This document shows, in pieces, positions 1-6,041 of a stretch of DNA of 9,404 nt (positions within the stretch are counted from its first letter, which is position 1; every line of letters starts with the position of its first letter). The stretch lies in the NCBI GenBank assembly GCA_946530505.1, contig CAMNAD010000050.1:1-9404 (forward strand). Direction: 5' to 3'. A program made the position numbers and the translations under genes. The notes below the pieces were generated by a model. That model was not told the DNA's origin and made no database searches. It worked only from the letters and a program-made list of their open reading frames with translations. This DNA comes from an uncultured Bacteroidales bacterium. Lineage in GTDB: Bacteria > Bacteroidota > Bacteroidia > Bacteroidales > UBA932.

Positions 1-230
1 GTAATCAATTGGAATAAAGCCCGTTCGTCCTTGTTGGCAAAGCCGTAACTGACTTCGCTGCCATCCCTGGTATTTACCTGAGTCTGGATATATATTTTCG
101 CCTGTGTCTTGCCTTCGATCAAAGCATAGGTCTGCAGAGATATCTCCAGCCGGTATCCTATGCCGTTGTTGTCTATCACTACCTGGGCGGGATTAAGTTC
201 TTCAACTTTTCCGGAAATGTAATCTATCAT
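1..230 (-). CDS. ruvA: Holliday junction branch migration protein RuvA, N-terminal part (runs off left edge)
   Basis: RuvA binds Holliday junctions as a tetramer and loads the RuvB ATPase for branch migration in recombination and repair. Only 76 codons are visible; the gene continues beyond base 1. Reading the minus strand from the ATG at 230, the protein opens MIDYISGKVEELNP, then has a VIDNNGIGYRLEIS stretch (residues about 18-32) and a VSYGFANKDERALFQLI stretch (about 60-76). These match the RuvA domain I OB fold: the short opening strand, the conserved GxGY turn, and the YGF..K.ER.LF motif that leads into the first helix-hairpin-helix region. The start is set by position relative to the family N-terminus. 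A TAnnTTTG box on the minus strand lies 22 bases upstream. The gene is divergent from sufS. Identity is by family pattern; the C-terminal two thirds cannot be checked. Confidence 0.9.
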   Translation of the reverse strand, partial: MIDYISGKVEELNPAQVVIDNNGIGYRLEISLQTYALIEGKTQAKIYIQTQVNTRDGSEVSYGFANKDERALFQLI

Positions 231-252
231 AACTTATGTCGCTTATCTTTCA

Positions 253-260
253 CAAAAGTA
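253..260 (-). promoter_or_regulatory. Putative Bacteroidota -7 promoter box for ruvA
   Basis: The minus strand reads TACTTTTG here, a full match to the Bacteroidota TAnnTTTG -7 consensus. It ends 22 bases before the ruvA ATG at 230, giving a short leader. I see no TTTG at the usual -33 spacing, so the upstream half is weak or absent. Confidence 0.55.
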
Positions 261-272
261 GTTAAAAATTGT

Positions 273-280
273 TAAATTTG
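273..280 (+). promoter_or_regulatory. Putative Bacteroidota -7 promoter box for the sufS unit
   Basis: TAAATTTG fits TAnnTTTG exactly and ends 18 bases before the chosen sufS ATG at 299. No clear TTTG sits 19-20 bases upstream. The box lies 12 bases from the oppositely directed ruvA box, so the two promoters share the same roughly 70-base spacer and the polymerases would compete for it. Confidence 0.55.
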
Positions 281-298
281 CTTTTCTATTTACTGAAT

Positions 299-1522
299 AT
301 GAATATTGATCAGATAAGGGCTCTTTTTCCTCAGTTGAAGCAGGAGGTTTACGGTCGCAGGTTGGTTTATCTCGACAATGCAGCGACTTCCCTGCGTCCG
401 GCTTCCGTGCTGGAAAAATGGCAGGAAATGAGCACCAGATACAACTCCAATATCCACAGGGCCGTTCATAAGACCGCCGTAGACGCGACCGAAGAATATG
501 AATCTTCCAGGGCCGCCGTTGCCGCTTTCATCGGAGCTGGGACGGAGGAGATAATATTCACCTCCGGCACGACTCATTCTGTGAACATGCTTGCGGTAAT
601 GTTGGAGAGAGCGTCATTCTTCACCGAGGGAGACGAGATTTTGATTGCGGAAAGCGAGCATCATTCAAACATCGTCCCCTGGCAGATGCTCTCGGAGCGT
701 AAAGGCTTAAAAATCAAGGTTTTACCTGTCGATGACAGGGGTGAATTGCAACTTTCTGCACTGCCCGGGCTGCTGACATCAAGGACAAAACTCTGCTGTG
801 TCGCCCAGATTTCAAACGTCCTGGGAATAGTCAATCCGGTCGAGGAGATAGTCCGCATCTGTCATGCCAACGGGACCTTGGTCCTTTTAGACGGAGCCCA
901 GGGCGCCGTTCATCTTGCGACTGATGTAAAGTCCATCGACTGTGACTTTTACGCCTTTTCAGGACACAAGATGTACGCCGCTCCGGGAACAGGAGTCCTG
1001 TACGGAAAAAAGCAACTGCTCGAGAACCTTCCGCCCTATATGGGAGGTGGTGAAATGATAGAGTCTGTAGGTTGGGACAAAACCACTTTTGCGCCCATCC
1101 CCCGTCGCTTCGAAGCAGGCACACAAAACCTCTCCGGAGTACCTACGTTCAAACCTGCGATAGAAATGTGCAAGTTGTTGAGAAGTAGGGAGATAGAAAA
1201 TAATTCGAAGGCAATTTGCGAGTATCTCGGCCGGTTTTTCTCTTCCAATCCGGATATCACGGTTTTCGGCAGGCCGGAAGATCCTTCGAAGAAGATCCCC
1301 CTGTTCTCCATCGCCGTGAACGGCGCGCATCACGAAGATCTGGCACTCATCCTCGACAAGATGGGAATCGCCACCCGTTCCGGGCAGATGTGCGCCGAAC
1401 CTCTCATGGACAGATTCGGGGTGACGGGTATGCTCCGCATTTCCTTCGCCCCCTACAATACCTTGGAAGAAGCCGAATATTTTGCAGAGTGCCTGCAAAA
1501 AGCGATAAATATGTTGAAATGA
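299..1522 (+). CDS. sufS: SufS-type cysteine desulfurase
   Basis: PLP enzyme that turns cysteine into alanine and holds the released sulfur as a persulfide for Fe-S cluster assembly. The protein is 407 residues, the normal size for group II (SufS/CsdA) desulfurases. Visible landmarks: YLDNAATS (24-31), FTSGTTHSVN (87-96), ESEHHSN (118-124, PLP-stacking His), LLDGAQ (196-201, PLP-binding Asp198), SGHK with the Schiff-base Lys224, FEAGTQN (271-277), and RSGQMCAEPLM with the catalytic Cys at 365, just before a short C-terminal domain. The short loop around that Cys is typical of SufS rather than IscS. A TTG at 269 would extend the frame by ten residues, but ATG 299 gives the family N-terminus (MNIDQIRALFP) and lies at a proper distance from the -7 box at 273-280. 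The stop overlaps the sufE start by four bases (ATGA), which matches a desulfurase acting with its sulfur acceptor. The loop reads QMC where E. coli SufS has HHC. Confidence 0.95.
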   Translation: MNIDQIRALFPQLKQEVYGRRLVYLDNAATSLRPASVLEKWQEMSTRYNSNIHRAVHKTAVDATEEYESSRAAVAAFIGAGTEEIIFTSGTTHSVNMLAVMLERASFFTEGDEILIAESEHHSNIVPWQMLSERKGLKIKVLPVDDRGELQLSALPGLLTSRTKLCCVAQISNVLGIVNPVEEIVRICHANGTLVLLDGAQGAVHLATDVKSIDCDFYAFSGHKMYAAPGTGVLYGKKQLLENLPPYMGGGEMIESVGWDKTTFAPIPRRFEAGTQNLSGVPTFKPAIEMCKLLRSREIENNSKAICEYLGRFFSSNPDITVFGRPEDPSKKIPLFSIAVNGAHHEDLALILDKMGIATRSGQMCAEPLMDRFGVTGMLRISFAPYNTLEEAEYFAECLQKAINMLK

Positions 1523-1932
1523 GCACTTTAGAAGAAGCAAAAGCAGCCATAATCGATGAATTCTCGATGTTCGACGAATGGCTCGACAAATACGAATACC
1601 TGATTGAGATGGGAAAGAATCTTGATGTGTTCCCCGTGGAACTCAAGACCGATGACCGCCTTATAAAAGGCTGCCAGTCAAGAGTTTGGCTGGATACCAG
1701 GTTCGAAGATGGAAAGCTGTTTTTCCGAGCCGACAGCGACGCCATTATCACAAAGGGCATCATATCTCTGCTGATCCAGGTCTACAATGGAAGAACTCCC
1801 GCCGAAATCAATGCTGACAGCTTCGATTTCGTTGAGAAAATAGGACTCAAGGAAAACCTTTCTCCCACCCGTGCAAACGGGCTCACCTCAATGATTGAAA
1901 CCATCCGAAAGGAGGCGGAAAAGCATGCCTGA
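1519..1932 (+). CDS. sufE: SufE sulfur-transfer protein
   Basis: SufE takes the persulfide sulfur from SufS Cys and stimulates its activity, then passes it to the Fe-S scaffold. The protein is 137 residues, normal for the family. The start used here (MSTLEEAKAAII) lies in the ATGA that overlaps the sufS stop; an in-frame upstream ATG at 1216 only reads through sufS in another frame. Key features: helical N-terminus with FDEWLDKYEYLIEMG (18-32), then LKTDDRLIKGCQSRVW (42-57). Cys52 in the KGCQS loop is the acceptor cysteine (Cys51 in E. coli SufE). A DAIITKGIISLLIQVYNGRTPAEI stretch follows (about 74-97), with an LSPTRANGLTSM motif near the end (about 114-125). All are standard SufE signatures. 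The last codons contain a strong AAAGGAGG that probably serves the next gene. The order sufS-sufE implies coupled expression. Confidence 0.95.
   Translation: MSTLEEAKAAIIDEFSMFDEWLDKYEYLIEMGKNLDVFPVELKTDDRLIKGCQSRVWLDTRFEDGKLFFRADSDAIITKGIISLLIQVYNGRTPAEINADSFDFVEKIGLKENLSPTRANGLTSMIETIRKEAEKHA
1908..1915 (+). promoter_or_regulatory. Strong ribosome binding site inside the sufE 3' end
   Basis: AAAGGAGG, close to a perfect anti-Shine-Dalgarno match, lies nine bases before the ATG at 1925. It favours that start over the in-frame ATG at 1895, which lies upstream of it. Bacteroidota genes seldom rely on such sites, and the bases also encode sufE residues, so chance is possible. Confidence 0.5.
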
Positions 1933-2287
1933 GACCAGCGAAATACTCACTCCGGAAGATGTCAAGGAACTTGCGCCTCTGTATGATGCGGTTATCCTGG
2001 CCCTGAAGCAGGTTTACGATCCGGAGATTCCTGTAAACATCTACGACCTGGGACTCGTGTACGAACTGAACATCAACAAGGCGCACGAGGTATCGATAAT
2101 CATGACTTTCACCGCTCCCAACTGTCCCATGGCGGACGAGGTGATAGCGGAAGTGCAGCATAACGTAGAAATCACGCCTGGCGTGACCAAATGCACGATA
2201 GAACTAACATTCGATCCTGTATGGGACCAGAGCATGCTTTCGGACGAAGCGCGCGTGGCCCTCGGAATGGATCCTGAATTCGAATAA
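1925..2287 (+). CDS. sufT: SufT/PaaD-like MIP18-family (DUF59) Fe-S maturation protein
   Basis: Small 120-residue protein of the MIP18/DUF59 family, whose members (SufT, the PaaD N-terminal domain, eukaryotic Cia2/MIP18) help place Fe-S clusters in client proteins. Seen in the sequence: an acidic N-terminal helix region (about 8-20), VYDPEIPVNIYDLGLVYEL (about 30-48) with the family's DPE and DLG motifs, then MTFTAPNCPMADEVIAEVQ (about 60-78) with the conserved Cys of the T.P.C motif, and a C-terminal VWDQSMLSDEARVALGM segment that resembles the WxxxxMSExAR..LG ending of the family. The ATG at 1925 overlaps the sufE stop by eight bases and has AAAGGAGG nine bases upstream. An ATG at 1895 would add ten basic residues with no family support. 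Its place right after sufSE supports a role in Fe-S assembly. The SufT symbol is by family and context; the exact client set is unknown. Confidence 0.85.
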   Translation: MPETSEILTPEDVKELAPLYDAVILALKQVYDPEIPVNIYDLGLVYELNINKAHEVSIIMTFTAPNCPMADEVIAEVQHNVEITPGVTKCTIELTFDPVWDQSMLSDEARVALGMDPEFE

Positions 2288-2290
2288 ACA

Positions 2291-2716
2291 ATGGCAAAAC
2301 TCTACCTTGCTCTCGGCAGCAACATCGGCGCACGCAAAGCCAACATAATGTCGGCTCTTAGTTTCCTCAATGGCGCCCTGGGCCGCTACGAGGCCCTTTC
2401 GGACATTGTCAGCACCGAAGCGTTCGGCTTCGACGGCCCGGAATTCCTGAACTGCGTCGCCCGCTACAGCACCCGCAAGCGCCCCGAAACCATACTTTCA
2501 TTATGCAAGGAAATCGAGCGCAGGATGGGCCGCACGGACCAACCGCAGTACGCAGAGGACGGCAGCCGCATCTACCACAACCGCATCGTGGACATAGACA
2601 TCCTTATCTACGGCAAAGTGCAGATGAATACCCCGGAACTCACCATTCCTCATCCTCAGGTAGAAAGCCGCCCTTTCATCAAGCCGCTGCTTGAGCAGGT
2701 TATGAAAAATGATTAA
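2291..2716 (+). CDS. folK: 2-amino-4-hydroxy-6-hydroxymethyldihydropteridine pyrophosphokinase (HPPK)
   Basis: HPPK moves pyrophosphate from ATP to 6-hydroxymethyl-7,8-dihydropterin, the step before dihydropteroate synthase in folate synthesis. The 141-residue length suits a single-domain HPPK. The N-terminus YLALGSNIGARKANI (5-19) is the family's opening strand and GSN turn. STEAFGFDGPEFLNCVA (41-57) covers the pterin-contacting loop. The signature HNRIVDIDILIY (96-107) includes Arg98 and the Mg-binding Asp101 and Asp103, and IPHPQVESRPFIKPLLE (119-135) is the conserved C-terminal block. The gene starts three bases after the preceding stop, so it is probably cotranscribed with sufS-sufE-sufT, although folate synthesis has no direct link to cluster assembly. 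Its TAA stop is the first part of the -7 box of the next promoter. Confidence 0.94.
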   Translation: MAKLYLALGSNIGARKANIMSALSFLNGALGRYEALSDIVSTEAFGFDGPEFLNCVARYSTRKRPETILSLCKEIERRMGRTDQPQYAEDGSRIYHNRIVDIDILIYGKVQMNTPELTIPHPQVESRPFIKPLLEQVMKND

Positions 2717-2721
2717 ATTTG
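2691..2721 (+). promoter_or_regulatory. Putative internal promoter for glyS, overlapping the folK stop codon
   Basis: TAAATTTG at 2714-2721 matches TAnnTTTG exactly. A TTG at 2691-2693 lies 20 bases upstream, the spacing expected for a -33 element, though it is one base short of TTTG. The box begins with the folK TAA. The glyS ATG follows 21 bases after it. No terminator separates folK from glyS, so read-through is likely as well. Confidence 0.55.
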
Positions 2722-2742
2722 TAAGATTAAGATAAAAACGAA

Positions 2743-4281
2743 ATGACACAAGACGAACTTTTCAAGATTCTGGTGGCCCACTGCAAGGAGTACGGCTTCA
2801 TCTTCCCCTCCAGTGAAATCTACGACGGACTCGCCGCCGTCTACGATTACGGCCAGCTCGGTGTAGAACTCAAGAACAATATCAAGAACTACTGGTGGCA
2901 GGCTATGGTACGCCTGAACGAGAATATAGTAGGCATAGACGCCGCCATTTTCATGCATCCCAGCACCTGGGTAGCATCCGGGCACGTCGCAGCCTTCAAC
3001 GATCCCCTCATCGACAACCGCGACTCCAAGAAGCGCTACCGCGCCGACGTCCTCATCGAGGACTATCTCGCAAAGATCGAGGAGAAAATCAACAAGGAGG
3101 TCGAAAAGGGCCGCAAGCGCTTCGGAGAGGCCTTCGACGAGGCGAAATTCCGCGAAACCAACCCCAACGTCCTCCGCGAGAAAGCCCACTACGAGGAAGT
3201 ACACAACCGCTACGTGAAGGCGGAAAACGAGAACGACCTGGCTGAGTACAAGCAGATTATCCTCGACTGCGGCATAGTCTGCCCCATTTCCGGCACCAAG
3301 AACTGGACCGACGTGCGCCAGTTCAACCTGATGTTCAGCACCCAGTTCGGTTCCACCGGCGAAGGCGCAAACACCGTCTACCTCCGTCCGGAGACCGCCC
3401 AGGGCATATTCGTTGACTACATCAACGTGCAGAAGACCGGCCGCATGAAGATTCCTTTCGGCATCGCCCAGATCGGAAAGGCCTTCCGCAACGAGGTCGT
3501 CGCCCGCCAGTTCATCTTCCGCATGCGCGAATTCGAGCAGATGGAGATGGAATTCTTCTGCAAGCCCGGCACCGAGATGGAATGGTTCAAGAAGTGGAAA
3601 GAAGCCCGCATGAAGTGGCACAGGGCCCTCGGAATGGGAGATGAGAACTATCGCTTCCACGATCACGAGAAGCTCGCCCACTACGCAAATGCCGCAACCG
3701 ACATCGAGTTCAACTTCCCCTTCGGATTCAAGGAACTCGAAGGCATCCACAGCCGCACCGACTTCGACCTCGGCAACCACCAGAAACTCTCCGGAAAGAA
3801 GCTTCAGTACTTCGATCCCGAGACCGGCGAAAGCTACGTCCCCTACTGCGTGGAGACCTCCATCGGCGTCGACCGCATGTTCCTCACCGTGCTCAGCCAC
3901 TCCTTCAAGCAGGAAACCCTCGAGAACGGAGAGAGCCGCGTGGTGCTCAGCATCCCCGCTCCTCTCGCGCCCGTCAAGGCCGCAGTCCTGCCTCTCGTAA
4001 AGAAGGACGGCCTGCCCGAACTCGCACAGAAGGTGATGGATGAACTCAAATACGACTTCAACTGCCAGTACGAAGAGAAGGACAGCATAGGCAAGCGCTA
4101 CCGCCGTCAGGATGCCATCGGCACCCCGTTCTGCATCACCGTCGACCATCAGAGCCTCGAGGACGGCTGCGTCACCGTTCGCGACCGCGACTCTATGGCC
4201 CAGGAGCGCGTCAAGATCGAAGACCTCCGCGCCATGATCGACAAGAAAGTCTCGCTCAGCAACCTGCTGCGGAATCTGTAA
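2743..4281 (+). CDS. glyS: Glycyl-tRNA synthetase, single-chain homodimer type
   Basis: Class II synthetase that joins glycine to tRNA-Gly in the cytoplasm. At 512 residues it is the alpha2 (eukaryote/Thermus-like) type, not the alpha2beta2 GlyQ/GlyS pair, as is usual in Bacteroidota. N-terminal FKILVAHCKEYGFIFPSSEIYDGL (7-30) and VYDYGQLGVELKNNIKNYWW (33-52) cover motif 1 surroundings, followed by an inserted helical region (about 100-170). RPETAQGIFV (215-224), motif 2 FRNEVVARQ.....REFEQMEMEFF (248-272), ELEGIHSRTDFDLGNH (331-346) and motif 3 TSIGVDRMF (372-380) are all intact. The anticodon-binding domain follows (about 400-512). Codons are strongly biased to C- or G-ending forms (AAC, AAG, GAC, CTC), which fits high expression. 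The TAA stop overlaps the next ATG by one base (TAATG), so the ThiL-like gene is translationally coupled. Confidence 0.96.
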   Translation: MTQDELFKILVAHCKEYGFIFPSSEIYDGLAAVYDYGQLGVELKNNIKNYWWQAMVRLNENIVGIDAAIFMHPSTWVASGHVAAFNDPLIDNRDSKKRYRADVLIEDYLAKIEEKINKEVEKGRKRFGEAFDEAKFRETNPNVLREKAHYEEVHNRYVKAENENDLAEYKQIILDCGIVCPISGTKNWTDVRQFNLMFSTQFGSTGEGANTVYLRPETAQGIFVDYINVQKTGRMKIPFGIAQIGKAFRNEVVARQFIFRMREFEQMEMEFFCKPGTEMEWFKKWKEARMKWHRALGMGDENYRFHDHEKLAHYANAATDIEFNFPFGFKELEGIHSRTDFDLGNHQKLSGKKLQYFDPETGESYVPYCVETSIGVDRMFLTVLSHSFKQETLENGESRVVLSIPAPLAPVKAAVLPLVKKDGLPELAQKVMDELKYDFNCQYEEKDSIGKRYRRQDAIGTPFCITVDHQSLEDGCVTVRDRDSMAQERVKIEDLRAMIDKKVSLSNLLRNL

Positions 4282-5252
4282 TGACATCGTTTGCAGACAT
4301 AGGAAAAAAGGAAGCCCTCAGACGTTTGTATGAGGGCTCTCCGTTCAAGCAGACGGAGCCGTCGGCGCACAAGGTCTTTCTGGAGGGAGTGGATTTCAAC
4401 CTGATTTACTTCCCACTCAAACACCTTGGGTATAAGGCCGTTACAGCCGTAACAGGCGAGCTTTACTCCCAACTTCGGCACCCTTCTGCGCTTTCCGTCG
4501 TCCTGGGCGTGAGCGCCAAGCTGGACTATCCGCAGATCGAAGAAATCTGGACTGGAGTGAGCACCGCCGCCAAAGAGCACGGCTATAAAGATGTATCCAT
4601 CGACCTGCGCCCATCCAGGAACGGGCTCTGCATCAGCGTTGCCGCCAGCGGCGAGCGCCTCAAACTCACCGAAGTCCGCAGGCCCAAGCCGCAGAGCAAG
4701 GATCTTCTCTGCGTCAGCGGGAGGCTTGGCGCCGCCTACCTCGGAATGAGGGTGATGGAGCGCGGGCTAGAGCGCTTCGAAAAAGGCGACAGGGACAACA
4801 AGGAACTCGAACAGTACAGGATGCAGGTAGGCGCCTATCTCAAACCCGAACTGGACCCCGGAATCGTCGGCAAACTCGAAGAGGAGGAAATCATCCCCTC
4901 GGCGGGAGTGCTGATAACCGACGGCCTGGCCGACGCGGTCAAGAGAATCGCCGTCAAGACCGGCTTCGGCGCCAAAGTCTACGCCGACCGCATCCCCTTT
5001 GAAGGGAATTCTTTCGAACTGGGGAGAAAACTGGACCTGGACCCTGTATCTGCGGCAATGAATGGAGGAGAAGATTATCAACTTCTCTATGTCGTTCCCA
5101 TATTGAAACTCGATAAATTCCGCCACGATTTCCAGACCTTCGACATCATCGGGCATCTCGCCCAAAAGGAGGTCGGCACCGTGCTTGTGACCCCTGAAGG
5201 CGTGGAACTCCCACTCCGCGCCCAGGGCTGGAAGGAAGACGAAAATGAATAA
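4281..5252 (+). CDS. ThiL-like protein (AIR synthase-related fold) with degenerate ATP/Mg sites
   Basis: 323-residue protein related to thiamine-monophosphate kinase ThiL. Conserved blocks in the right order: LEGVDFNLIYFPLKHLGYKA (34-53), SVVLGVS (72-78), LLCVSGRLGAAYLGM (132-146), TDGLADAV (213-220), NGGEDYQLLY (251-260), IGHL (290-293) and the terminal LRAQGW (312-317), where LPLRAQGW ends the fold as in Bacteroidales ThiL. Several catalytic parts are missing or altered. The GDDAA motif and the following strand, normally just before the LEGVHF block, are absent, so SPFKQTEPSAHKVF runs straight into LEGVDF, a gap of roughly 20 residues. His of GVHF is Asp38. The NxSD motif reads VTGE (57-60). 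GGDT reads SIDL (106-109), keeping only the Asp. These changes argue against normal thiamine phosphate phosphorylation, so I give no thiL symbol. The reading frame is clean, so this is not a decayed pseudogene. The start overlaps the glyS stop by one base; the stop lies 19 bases before the next gene. Confidence 0.8.
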   Translation: MTSFADIGKKEALRRLYEGSPFKQTEPSAHKVFLEGVDFNLIYFPLKHLGYKAVTAVTGELYSQLRHPSALSVVLGVSAKLDYPQIEEIWTGVSTAAKEHGYKDVSIDLRPSRNGLCISVAASGERLKLTEVRRPKPQSKDLLCVSGRLGAAYLGMRVMERGLERFEKGDRDNKELEQYRMQVGAYLKPELDPGIVGKLEEEEIIPSAGVLITDGLADAVKRIAVKTGFGAKVYADRIPFEGNSFELGRKLDLDPVSAAMNGGEDYQLLYVVPILKLDKFRHDFQTFDIIGHLAQKEVGTVLVTPEGVELPLRAQGWKEDENE

Positions 5253-5258
5253 TTGTCA

Positions 5259-5266
5259 AACATTTG
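5259..5266 (+). promoter_or_regulatory. Weak -7-like box before the DUF4923-like gene
   Basis: AACATTTG matches TAnnTTTG at all fixed positions but the first. It ends five bases before the ATG at 5272, which would give a leaderless or nearly leaderless message. I see no TTTG at -33 spacing. Expression by read-through from glyS is the simpler alternative. Confidence 0.25.
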
Positions 5267-5271
5267 CGTAT

Positions 5272-5934
5272 ATGAAAAAAATCTTTGCTACCATCGCTGC
5301 GATGCTTATGCTTGCATCTGCTGCAAATGCCCAGAGCGGCCTCGGCGGTCTGCTCGGCGGAATCTTCGGGGGAAACAAGAATACTGAAGGAAGCGTTGCC
5401 AACACAGCCGGAAACATCCTTGAATCCGTACTCGGAACCGTCATCTCCCAGAATGTGAACGTGAGCCTTCCCGGCACCTGGACCTATGCCGGCGTCGCAT
5501 CTGCAATCGAGACCGAAAACACCCTGACAACCCTCGCAGCAGGCGCATACAAGGAGAAACTCGAGAGCAAGATGGACGGTTATCTCAAGAAGGTCGGCAT
5601 CGTCCCCGGTGTCGCCACCATCTCCTTCAACAGCGACAATACCTTTACTATCGCAAGCTCCACCAAGACCATCGCCAGCGGCACCTATACCTACGAGAAC
5701 AAGGTGCTCAAGATGAAGTTCGGGAAGGTCTACAACTATCTTTCCATGACCGGAACCGTCACCGCCTCCACCAGCGGCGCGCAGGTGCTCTTCGAGGCAG
5801 GTAAGTTCCTTGAATTCGCCAAAAAGGCCATCAAGGTTGTCGGAGCCGGCAAGGACAACTCCACCCTCAGCACCATCGCAGGCCTCTCCGACCAGGTCAC
5901 CGGCCTCAAACTCGGCTTCGACATGAAGAAGTAA
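5272..5934 (+). CDS. Secreted DUF4923-like protein, function unknown
   Basis: 220-residue exported protein. Residues 1-20 form a classic signal peptide (MKK, a hydrophobic core rich in Ala, Met and Leu, then SAANA before Gln21), with no lipobox Cys, so it should be released to the periplasm. A glycine-rich piece (GLGGLLGGIFGG, 23-34) follows. The rest resembles DUF4923 proteins of Bacteroidales: VNVSLPGTWTYAGV (62-75) with a GTW turn, VATISFNSDNTFTIASS (114-130), ASGTYTYENKVLKMKFG (135-151), and a closing GLKLGFDMKK. The GTW start and alternating strands suggest a lipocalin-like small barrel, which is inference. An upstream in-frame ATG at 5245 overlaps the ThiL-like gene by eight bases, but it would put nine polar residues before the signal peptide, so 5272 is preferred. 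The gene ends 28 bases before a strong terminator. Its link to the preceding cytoplasmic genes is unclear. Confidence 0.75.
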   Translation: MKKIFATIAAMLMLASAANAQSGLGGLLGGIFGGNKNTEGSVANTAGNILESVLGTVISQNVNVSLPGTWTYAGVASAIETENTLTTLAAGAYKEKLESKMDGYLKKVGIVPGVATISFNSDNTFTIASSTKTIASGTYTYENKVLKMKFGKVYNYLSMTGTVTASTSGAQVLFEAGKFLEFAKKAIKVVGAGKDNSTLSTIAGLSDQVTGLKLGFDMKK

Positions 5935-5962
5935 GGTATCCTATGGCAAGTTTCGTTCCCCT

Positions 5963-5996
5963 CGCCCGCCTTCGCTGAAGAGCGGGCGGTTTTTTT
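5963..5996 (+). terminator. Intrinsic terminator after the DUF4923-like gene
   Basis: GC-rich hairpin: 5963-5973 pairs with 5977-5988, giving seven GC pairs, one bulged A at 5981, four more pairs and a three-base GCT loop. Seven T's follow (5990-5996). It ends the unit that contains glyS and separates it from the GLPGLI pair. Confidence 0.9.
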
Positions 5997-6001
5997 GCAG
6001 T

Positions 6002-6033
6002 TTTGCTGAATCAAAATAATCTGTTTATCTTTG
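6002..6033 (+). promoter_or_regulatory. Bacteroidota promoter for the GLPGLI/outer-membrane pair
   Basis: TTTG at 6002-6005 and TATCTTTG at 6026-6033 are separated by 20 bases, a full match to the Bacteroidota -33/-7 pattern. This is the best-formed promoter in the window. The -7 box ends only eight bases before the ATG at 6042, so the leader would be a few bases at most. It begins just after the terminator at 5963-5996. Confidence 0.75.
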
Positions 6034-6041
6034 AGAACATT

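Noticed and set aside
1216..1518. N-terminal extension of sufE inside sufS
   Set aside because: The 101 extra residues are an Arg-rich out-of-frame reading of sufS; SufE homologs begin at the ATG at 1519.
959..1540. Minus-strand frame of 193 codons opposite sufS
   Set aside because: It lies wholly against sufS, whose catalytic motifs are intact; the antisense product has no recognisable domain.
2713..4287. Open frame of 524 codons on the minus strand opposite glyS
   Set aside because: It mirrors glyS almost exactly, its product is a low-complexity run of Val, Leu, Glu, Asp and Gly with no family motif, and glyS has strong C-ending codon bias that removes stops from the antisense frame.
4767..5165. 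Minus-strand frame of 132 codons opposite the ThiL-like gene
   Set aside because: Antisense shadow of a gene with conserved blocks; no motif, promoter or signal of its own.
4281..5252. Reading the ThiL-like gene as a decayed pseudogene
   Set aside because: There is no frameshift or internal stop, the start is coupled to glyS, and distal conserved blocks are well kept; loss is limited to the catalytic motifs.
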